Source: an uncultured Actinomycetes bacterium
GTDB taxonomy: Bacteria; Actinomycetota; Acidimicrobiia; Acidimicrobiales; Microtrichaceae
Length of the DNA: 10,616 nucleotides
Reading direction: 5' to 3'
NCBI GenBank assembly: GCA_903953195.1
Contig: CAJBIS010000190.1
Span: 1-10,616, forward strand
Under the pieces are notes generated by a model that saw only the letters and a list, made by a program, of their open reading frames with translations, had not been told where the DNA came from and did not search any database. This document shows positions 6,049 through 10,616 of the stretch, in pieces; the stretch's first letter is position 1; each line of letters starts with the position of its first letter. A program made the position numbers and the translations under genes.

Positions 6049-6951
6049 GGCGAGCAGCGCGGCGAAGGCCTCGTCGGTCACCGTGTCATCGACCGGCACG
6101 AGTCGATCGCGGCAGTCCGAGGCGGCACCGATCGCATCCGCGTACGCCGCACGACGACGCTCGACCAGACCTTCCGGCGCGACCCGGTCCTCCGGGGCGA
6201 CGAACTGTGCCTCGATGCCCCGGCGCATCATGCCGAGCGCCTCGGAGCGCATCTGCGACACGCGGGATTCGGTGACACCGAGGAACCGGGCGAGGTCCTC
6301 GGAGGTGCGACCCTCGATGAAGTAGCCGAGCACGATCAGGCGGTGCCGCTCGGGCAGCACGGCCACAGCCTGACGCACGTAGGCGTGCAGCTCGCGACGC
6401 TCGAGCTCCTCCGACGGGTCCAGGTCGTCCGGGTCGGACACGATGTCGAGCAGGTTCAGTTCCTCGTCCTCGGCGCCGGTGACGAGGTGGTCGAAGGCGA
6501 CGATGACCGAGCGATTGACCCGGGCCCGGAGCTGGTCGAGCTCAGCGGTCTCGACGCCGAGTTCGGTGGCGGTCTCGGCGAGCGACGGCCGGCGGCCGAG
6601 CTGGCCGGCCAGACGCTGCTCGGCCTGATCGAGCTGGCGGGCGAGCGTCCGCACCGAGCGGGGCGCCCAGTCGGCGGCCCGGACCGCATCGATGATCGCA
6701 CCGCGGATGCGCTGGGAGGCGAACCGGTTGAACGGGATCCCCCGCTCAGGGCTGTAGCGCTTGGCGGCCTCGACCAGTCCGAGCGCACCCGCTCGGATGA
6801 GTTCCTCGCGTTCGACGTGCCGCGGGAAGTGCGCCGCCACCTGGAAGACCACGTGTTGCACGAGATCGAGATGCTGTTCCACCAACGCCGACGGATCGAG
6901 TGGCGACTGCATCGAGTTGTCGAGTCCGGTGGTGTCTTCGAGATCGCCCAT
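6040..6951 (-). CDS. FliA/WhiG-type (group 3) sigma-70 family RNA polymerase sigma factor
   Basis: 303 residues. Region 2 spans about 24-100 (LVQHVVFQVAAHF, ELIRAGALGLVEAAKRY, FNRFASQRIRGAIIDAVRAADWAPRSV), with the region 2.4 -10-recognition helix near 83-96. Region 3 spans about 101-145 (RRPSLAETATELGV). Region 4 spans about 190-250, with its helix-turn-helix at TSEDLARFLGVTESRVSQMR (216-235). The lack of region 1.1 and the ordered regions 2, 3 and 4 match the FliA/WhiG group, which drives flagellar, sporulation or stress genes. No flagellar genes are in the window. About 50 residues after region 4 (251-303) form an extra C-terminal tail. The ATG at 6951 is chosen because GGAGGA lies seven bases upstream; upstream ATGs at 6966 and 6990 lack such a site. 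No anti-sigma factor gene is adjacent. Confidence 0.92.
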   Translation of the reverse strand: MGDLEDTTGLDNSMQSPLDPSALVEQHLDLVQHVVFQVAAHFPRHVEREELIRAGALGLVEAAKRYSPERGIPFNRFASQRIRGAIIDAVRAADWAPRSVRTLARQLDQAEQRLAGQLGRRPSLAETATELGVETAELDQLRARVNRSVIVAFDHLVTGAEDEELNLLDIVSDPDDLDPSEELERRELHAYVRQAVAVLPERHRLIVLGYFIEGRTSEDLARFLGVTESRVSQMRSEALGMMRRGIEAQFVAPEDRVAPEGLVERRRAAYADAIGAASDCRDRLVPVDDTVTDEAFAALLAVG

Positions 6952-6958
6952 GTCTGAT

Positions 6959-6964
6959 TCCTCC
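6959..6964 (-). promoter_or_regulatory. Strong ribosome binding site deciding the sigma-factor start
   Basis: GGAGGA on the minus strand, seven bases before the ATG at 6951. It sits only a few bases from the dyad at 6969-6997, so that hairpin could modulate access by ribosomes. Confidence 0.8.
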
Positions 6965-6968
6965 ATCG

Positions 6969-6997
6969 CCCTGTCGTCGTGTAGCCGCACGACAGGG
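6969..6997. promoter_or_regulatory. 9-bp inverted repeat in the sigma-factor leader
   Basis: CCCTGTCGT (6969-6977) is the exact reverse complement of ACGACAGGG (6989-6997), with an 11-nt loop. A second register pairs GTCGTG with CACGAC because GTCGTCGTG is internally repeated. It lies 18-46 bases before the start codon. It may be a DNA operator or an RNA hairpin near the ribosome binding site. Confidence 0.5.
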
Positions 6998-7000
6998 GGG

Positions 7001-7008
7001 TCATCGGC
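7001..7008 (-). promoter_or_regulatory. Possible sigma-28-type -10 element (GCCGATGA)
   Basis: The minus strand reads GCCGATGA at 7008-7001, one base from the FliA/WhiG -10 consensus GCCGATAA. TCAA lies 17 bases upstream instead of the usual TAAA about 15-16 bases away. It is 50 bases from the start of a sigma factor of this same group, which would fit autoregulation. The imperfect spacing and -35 keep confidence low. Confidence 0.3.
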
Positions 7009-7031
7009 ACCGAAGGGGGGTGACCTTGAGC

Positions 7032-7057
7032 GATTTCCCGAGAAAAATCCGGAAATC
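7032..7057. repeat. Imperfect A/T-rich palindrome upstream of the sigma factor
   Basis: GATTTCC (7032-7038) pairs with GGAAATC (7051-7057) across a 12-nt centre that itself contains five A residues in a row. A further GATTTC lies at 7091-7096. The patch stands out in a GC-rich region and could be a protein-binding site. It is not a classical terminator because no T-run follows either arm. Confidence 0.4.
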
Positions 7058-7160
7058 TCGCCGATCCCACGCTCCGTGGCCGCCAGGGCCGATTTCAGCG
7101 GTCATCGGCGACAGTTCCCACGGAAAGTGTTGCCCGTGCTGGGCTGGGCCCGACGACGGA

Positions 7161-8222
7161 TCAGTCGACACGGTCGTCGAGATCCTCGGCGACGCCGAAA
7201 TCCCGACTGCCCTCGAACACCGCGGCCCGCACACCTCGGCGGGCGAGCTCCCGGAGCACCGGTCTCGCGTCGCTCACACGAGCCAGGCCACCGGCACCCG
7301 GTTCGAGCCCGGCGTCGCCGGCACCGAGTGCGACCGCCACCACCGCCGCCACGGCCGCGGTCGCCACGGATGGCCGGTCGAACGCGCCGTACACGACGTC
7401 GTGACGTGCCCCGTGGCGCGTGCCCCGCACCTCGACCCGGATCGCTCCCGGGGCACCCTCGACCGGCGGACCGATGAGCATCGGCAGCGGCACGGTCACA
7501 CGGTCGACCCGTGACGCCGCCAGCCGGGCCGTGGCGCGAACCAGCCCGGGGAACGCATCGACGAGGAGCAGCGGGTCGGCGAGTTCGGCCCGATAGCAGT
7601 CGCTCCCGCCCGTGGGGTCGGGGAACCACACGAGCTCGCGACCGCTGAATCCCGGGCGTCGGGCCCACTCCCCATCCCGCCACTCGATCGCCGAGCCACG
7701 GAGTGCGCGACGCCGCTGACGAGCGCACGAGGGACCGCCGGCGCCGGCGCGGGCGACGTGGATCTCGTCCACGGTGTCGAGCAACGACGCCGCGTGACGC
7801 GCCAGCAGACAACTCAGGCCGGGAGCCATCGCGGCACCGACCACGACCGTCCGGCCCGCCGACCGGGCCAGCTCATCGAGTTCCAGCAGGCCTCGCACCT
7901 CGTCGAGATCATCGGTCGTGCACACCACGTGACAGCCGGCGGCCAGTGCGGAGCGGGCGACCTCGAGCTGATCGCCGGCGGCCCGGGTCACCACCACGAC
8001 GTCGGCCGTGGCGACATCGATGGGACGCTCCGAGACGTCGACCATCGTGACGCTCGAGCCGAACGATGCTGCGAGCCGTTCGAGTCGACCGGGCCGGCGA
8101 CCAGCCAGCGAGACGGATCCCACGGCGGACCGTCCGTCCGTGCCGACGCCGAGCAGCTCGCGTGTGGTCCGAGCGCCGACCGTGCCGGCGCCGACGACCA
8201 GGATCGCCGGGTGGTCGCTCAC
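7161..8222 (-). CDS. Saccharopine dehydrogenase-like NAD(P)-binding protein
   Basis: 353 residues from the GTG at 8222. The N-terminus is a Rossmann dinucleotide-binding fold: ILVVGAGTVGARTTREL (7-23) with GxGxxG at 11-16, a second strand SVSLAGRR (36-43), ADVVVVTRAAG (73-83) and CHVVCTTDD (97-105). The pattern of one residue set checked per strand resembles saccharopine dehydrogenase-like oxidoreductases rather than short-chain dehydrogenases. GAAMAPGLSCLLARHAA (129-145) is the helix usually seen after the nucleotide domain. The substrate is unknown; true lysine-pathway saccharopine dehydrogenase cannot be claimed. Its start has no own Shine-Dalgarno site and overlaps the stop of the 45-codon micro-ORF by GTGA, so translation is probably coupled. 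The sigma factor lies 209 bases downstream. Confidence 0.8.
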   Translation of the reverse strand: MSDHPAILVVGAGTVGARTTRELLGVGTDGRSAVGSVSLAGRRPGRLERLAASFGSSVTMVDVSERPIDVATADVVVVTRAAGDQLEVARSALAAGCHVVCTTDDLDEVRGLLELDELARSAGRTVVVGAAMAPGLSCLLARHAASLLDTVDEIHVARAGAGGPSCARQRRRALRGSAIEWRDGEWARRPGFSGRELVWFPDPTGGSDCYRAELADPLLLVDAFPGLVRATARLAASRVDRVTVPLPMLIGPPVEGAPGAIRVEVRGTRHGARHDVVYGAFDRPSVATAAVAAVVAVALGAGDAGLEPGAGGLARVSDARPVLRELARRGVRAAVFEGSRDFGVAEDLDDRVD

Positions 8223-8356
8223 CGGAGGTCGTCCCCGCGCAACTCCCGCCAACCGCCCTGTTCCGGTGCGGTACCCGACGCGCCGGTCAGACGGAGCAGG
8301 ATCGCGCCGAGGACGCCGAACCCGACCGCCAGGGCTGCTCGACGCACTGCACGCAC
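8219..8356 (-). CDS. 45-residue membrane micro-protein, coupled to the dehydrogenase
   Basis: It is too short for standard gene calls but well supported by signals. GAGGAGG (8368-8362) lies five bases before a GTG at 8356. The frame then encodes 45 residues: a basic start VRAVRRA, a hydrophobic segment ALAVGFGVLGAILLRLTG (residues 9-26, probably one membrane helix), and a short polar tail ending in RGDDLR. The stop TGA overlaps the GTG of the dehydrogenase gene (GTGA). The basic N-terminus before one helix suggests an N-in membrane peptide. It may be a functional small protein or chiefly a leader that delivers ribosomes to the next gene. It begins 36 bases after the 3' end of tRNA-Ile. Confidence 0.65.
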   Translation of the reverse strand: MRAVRRAALAVGFGVLGAILLRLTGASGTAPEQGGWRELRGDDLR

Positions 8357-8361
8357 TGCTG

Positions 8362-8368
8362 CCTCCTC
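8362..8368 (-). promoter_or_regulatory. Strong ribosome binding site of the micro-ORF
   Basis: GAGGAGG on the minus strand, five bases before the GTG at 8356. It is the best Shine-Dalgarno match in this part of the window, while the following dehydrogenase start has none. Confidence 0.75.
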
Positions 8369-8392
8369 GGCAGGTCCCGGTCACTTGCTGCG

Positions 8393-8466
<74 letters not shown>

Positions 8467-8568
8467 GCAGTCCACCGAGGTGGCGGTCGGTCAGCGTATC
8501 CGAAGCACCCCGCCGGGCGACAAGCCCGACCGGAGCGGCGGCGACGGGCCATCCGCCCGCGCCGGCGA

Positions 8569-9162
8569 TCACATCGGACGCGCCGTCTCCTCCTCGATGA
8601 CCGAGATCCAGATGCCGCCGATGATGTCGGAGATCAGATTGAACACGAGGGTCGACACGACGATGGCGCCGGCGACCCCCAGGTAGAACATCAACGACAA
8701 CAGTGAGAACTGGCGGAACAGGAACTCGCCGTCGAGCTTCCACTCCTGCAACGAGAACGTCGAGTTCACGAACTCCTCGACGCTCGAGACCGTGCCGGCG
8801 TTGCGGGCCACCGTCCACAGGATCACCGAGGCGATCATCGTGATCAGCCAGAGCGAGAGCGCCACCAGCACCGACAGCTTGAGTGCCGACCACGGGTCGA
8901 TGTGACGAACGAGCCGGCGGACCTTGCGGGCCTCGAAACGCTGACGGCGGTAGCCCATCACGCGGCGGGCGTCCTGGCCGTCGCCACCACCTGTCACCGC
9001 GGACACCGACGGCGACGCCTTCGGAGGACCCGCGGGCTTCGCGGCGGCTGTCGCCGTCGACGCCGGCTTGGCCGACGATGCGGGCGACGACTGCTTCGAG
9101 GTGCTCGGACCGGACCGACCGGAGGCACCTCCGGAGGAGCGAGTAGGGGGCGTGGAACTCAC
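8569..9162 (-). CDS. DUF3566 transmembrane protein
   Basis: 197 residues from the GTG at 9162. Residues 1-65 are a low-complexity Ser/Pro/Ala/Lys-rich tail, probably disordered and cytoplasmic. A basic RRQRFEARKVRRLVRHIDPWSALK stretch (about 72-95, summarised by its RR and IDPWS motifs) leads into membrane helix 1 (96-117). A conserved loop with EFVNSTF and the second hydrophobic region (about 153-183, FNLISDIIGGIWISVIEE) complete the DUF3566 pattern. The family sits after gyrA in many actinobacteria (Rv0007 type). Its role is not established, although a cell-envelope link is often suggested. The start overlaps the stop of the upstream pseudopilin-like gene (GTGA), and a TAGGGT box lies seven bases before the GTG. 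Confidence 0.9.
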   Translation of the reverse strand: MSSTPPTRSSGGASGRSGPSTSKQSSPASSAKPASTATAAAKPAGPPKASPSVSAVTGGGDGQDARRVMGYRRQRFEARKVRRLVRHIDPWSALKLSVLVALSLWLITMIASVILWTVARNAGTVSSVEEFVNSTFSLQEWKLDGEFLFRQFSLLSLMFYLGVAGAIVVSTLVFNLISDIIGGIWISVIEEETARPM

Positions 9163-9530
9163 CGGCCCAACCCTAGTGAACCGGAGTGCCCGGACCGCGA
9201 TGCTGATCCGACCGGTTCGAGGGACGAGGTCGCGGCCGCTTCGCCGCGCACGGACCACAGGTCGATCGTGGCGATCACGGCGTCGGATGACCGCCGCCAG
9301 CCGACCAGTTCGGCACCGTTCGCCGCCGCCACCTGCTCCGCACGGGACCGGCCGTCGACCGCGCCGCCGAGCGCCGTCACATCGGCCACCGCATCCGCAC
9401 GTGCTCGGTCACGCAGGCGCCCGCCGCCGGACACCACCGCCGCAGCGATCCCGCACGAGAGCACCACCGCCACGGCGAGGAACACCGGGCTCACGCTGCC
9501 ACGCTCGGACCGCGACCGTTCCGTGCTCAC
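9159..9530 (-). CDS. TadE/TadG-like pseudopilin-type small membrane protein
   Basis: 123 residues from the GTG at 9530. A short basic head (RSRSERG) precedes GSVSPVFLAVAVVLSCGIAAAVVSG (11-35, one membrane helix), in the manner of TadE/TadG pilin-like proteins where a Gly lies just before the helix. An Ala-rich amphipathic segment RARADAVADVTALGGAVDG then leads to AEQVAAANGAEL, a pattern seen in actinobacterial TadE-like minor pilins of the Rv3654c type. A short strand region (AVIATIDLWSV) follows, and the last 20 residues are Ser/Gly-rich. No pilus ATPase or prepilin peptidase is nearby. It lies 25 bases after the gyrA stop and overlaps the DUF3566 gene by GTGA. The family assignment is moderate; a simple single-pass membrane protein is the alternative. 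Confidence 0.7.
   Translation of the reverse strand: MSTERSRSERGSVSPVFLAVAVVLSCGIAAAVVSGGGRLRDRARADAVADVTALGGAVDGRSRAEQVAAANGAELVGWRRSSDAVIATIDLWSVRGEAAATSSLEPVGSASRSGHSGSLGLGR
9170..9175 (-). promoter_or_regulatory. -10 box giving a likely leaderless DUF3566 transcript
   Basis: TAGGGT on the minus strand (9175-9170) ends seven bases before the GTG at 9162, so transcription would start at or within a base of the start codon. No clear -35 hexamer is visible. It lies inside the end of the pseudopilin-like gene and would give a second, internal promoter for DUF3566. Confidence 0.45.
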
Positions 9531-9555
9531 GAGAGGACCGCCACGGGTCGACCGC

Positions 9556-10616
9556 TCAGTCAGCTGCGGGTGCGTCGCCGGGCACGGCCTCGGTCACCAC
9601 GGCCCCATCGGCGGACGTTCCCTCGGCGGCGTCCTCGCTCTCGTCATCCTCGGTCCCGCCGAGCACGCGGGCGACGGCAGCGACACGGCCGCTCTCCCCC
9701 ACGTTCATGACGCGCACGCCGCTGGCGGCGCGGCCCTGGATCGAGATCGACTCGGCTGTCGTGCGGATGATCACCCCGCCGTCGTTGATCAACAGCAGGT
9801 GATCCTCGCCGGTCACCAACAACCCGGTCAGTACCCGACCGCGCTTCTCGTGAAGCCGGTGGACCCGGACGCCCTGACCACCGCGGCCCTGGCGGTTCAG
9901 CACCGCGACGGGTGTCCGCTTGCCGTAGCCGACATCGGTCACGGTCAGGAGCTGCGGCCCCGTTTCGTCCGAGCTCACGGCATCGTCGGCCGTGTCAGCA
10001 GTGGCGTCGTCGCCCGTCTCGTCGTCCGTCTCGTCGCCCGCGGTCTGCCCGGTGTTCACCACACCGGTCTCGACGACTGCGGCGCCGACCACCCGGTCGC
10101 CGTCCTTCAACTTCATGCCCCGCACACCGGTGGTGGCCCGGCCCATCTCGCGGACATCGGTCTCGGCGAAGCAGATGCCCTTGCCCGCCTCGGACACCAT
10201 GATCACGTCATCCGACCCGGAGGTGGGCAGCACGCGGACGAGTTCGTCGTCGTCGCGGAGCGCGATCGCGATGAGACCGGCCTTCAGCGACGAGTCGTAC
10301 GCCGTGAACCGGGTCTTCTTCACCGTGCCGTTGCGCGTCACGAACATGAGGTAACGGTTCGTCTCGTAGTCGCGGGTGTCGATGATCGTCTGGATCCGCT
10401 CCTCGGGCGCGAGGTTCAACAGGTTCACCAGTGCGATGCCCTGCGAGGTGCGCTCCTTCATGGGGATCCGGTGCGCCTTCAGCCGGTAGACCCGGCCACG
10501 GTTCGAGAAGAACAACAGGTAGGCGTGCGCCGAGGTGTGAATGAGGTCGGTGACGTAGTCCTCCTCCTTCAACCGAGCGCCGGCGACTCCGACACCGCCG
10601 CGAGCCTGCGCCCGGA
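9556..10616 (-). CDS. gyrA: DNA gyrase subunit A, C-terminal domain (5' part outside window)
   Basis: 352 residues are visible, from the GyrA-box region to the stop; the catalytic N-terminal part lies beyond the right edge. The domain is the DNA-wrapping beta-pinwheel. Repeated blades are seen: LLFFSNRGRVYRLKAHRIP, RYLMFVTRNGTVKKTRF, ISLRD-type IALRDDDELVRV, MVSEAGKGICFAETDVREMGRATTGV, and INDGGVIIRT. The usual GyrA box (QRRGGKG type) reads QARGGVG here (10608-10588). A second box, QGRGGQGV, lies at 9891-9868, as in mycobacterial gyrases. An acidic insertion (9958-10062) interrupts the pinwheel, and the last 33 or so residues form another acidic tail. Gyrase adds negative supercoils to DNA using ATP. 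The pseudopilin-like gene follows after 25 bases. Confidence 0.97.
   Translation of the reverse strand, partial: RAQARGGVGVAGARLKEEDYVTDLIHTSAHAYLLFFSNRGRVYRLKAHRIPMKERTSQGIALVNLLNLAPEERIQTIIDTRDYETNRYLMFVTRNGTVKKTRFTAYDSSLKAGLIAIALRDDDELVRVLPTSGSDDVIMVSEAGKGICFAETDVREMGRATTGVRGMKLKDGDRVVGAAVVETGVVNTGQTAGDETDDETGDDATADTADDAVSSDETGPQLLTVTDVGYGKRTPVAVLNRQGRGGQGVRVHRLHEKRGRVLTGLLVTGEDHLLLINDGGVIIRTTAESISIQGRAASGVRVMNVGESGRVAAVARVLGGTEDDESEDAAEGTSADGAVVTEAVPGDAPAAD

Larger units (their letters stand above)
6952..7160. other. Non-coding control region upstream of the sigma factor
   Basis: This is the longest gap in the window (209 bases), downstream of the dehydrogenase gene and upstream of the sigma factor. 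It holds the sigma-factor ribosome binding site, the 9-bp dyad at 6969-6997, two G6 tracts on the plus strand (6995-7000 and 7015-7020, 20 bp apart), a repeated GGTCATCGGC (6999-7008 and 7100-7109), and an A/T-rich imperfect palindrome near 7032-7057. I found no supported small gene here. Confidence 0.6.

Noticed and set aside
8472..8483. CCACC-GA-GGTGG mini-hairpin upstream of tRNA-Ile
   Set aside because: Five-base arms with a 2-nt loop are too common in GC-rich DNA, and there is no T-tract.
10007..10040. Repeats of GTCTCGTCG resembling a tandem array
   Set aside because: These are codon repeats for Asp/Glu/Thr within the GyrA acidic insertion, not a CRISPR or intergenic repeat.

Overview
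The window comes from a high-GC actinobacterium. GC is roughly 70% by eye, GTG starts are common, genes overlap by ATGA or GTGA, and -10 boxes are of the TAnnnT type. The order gyrA, DUF3566 membrane protein, tRNA-Ile is an actinobacterial hallmark. A WhiG/FliA-type sigma factor and the proline/threonine-rich secreted cell-wall hydrolase fit the class Acidimicrobiia (Ilumatobacter-like). That class assignment is inference; no marker in the window proves it. Coding density is high: no gene-free stretch exceeds 300 bases, and the longest gap is about 209 bases (6952-7160).

Left part (1-2616). A secreted coiled-coil protein with a glucosaminidase-like C-terminus runs off the left edge on the minus strand. 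It is divergent from a TetR-family regulator on the plus strand. The regulator's stop overlaps the start of a small histidine-rich membrane protein of the fatty acid hydroxylase/sterol desaturase superfamily (ATGA), so the two form a translationally coupled operon. A perfect 13-bp inverted repeat with a 3-nt spacer lies on the -10 box and start region of the TetR promoter. It is the best candidate operator in the window.

Middle part (2632-6951). A minus-strand block holds an NTF2/SnoaL-like protein, a TesB-type acyl-CoA thioesterase and a DUF2237 protein. Divergent from it is a plus-strand pair: an unrecognised conserved-looking protein and an inositol-monophosphatase-family enzyme (possible histidinol phosphatase, HisN). 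Convergent to that pair is a 303-aa FliA/WhiG-type sigma factor. Its start is fixed by a strong Shine-Dalgarno site, and its upstream region is rich in repeats and dyads.

Right part (7161-10616, all minus strand). Read in the direction of transcription: the C-terminal part of gyrA, a short TadE/TadG-like pseudopilin-type protein, the DUF3566 membrane protein, tRNA-Ile(GAT), a 45-codon membrane micro-ORF, and a saccharopine-dehydrogenase-like Rossmann protein. The pseudopilin-type gene overlaps the DUF3566 gene by GTGA, and the micro-ORF overlaps the dehydrogenase gene in the same way. The micro-ORF has the strongest Shine-Dalgarno site in the region and probably drives translation of the dehydrogenase.

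I see no CRISPR array, insertion sequence, phage genes or toxin-antitoxin locus. This is mostly ordinary chromosomal backbone. Its points of interest are the TetR operator, the coupled micro-ORF, an unusual GyrA box with an acidic GyrA insertion, and the sigma-factor control region.
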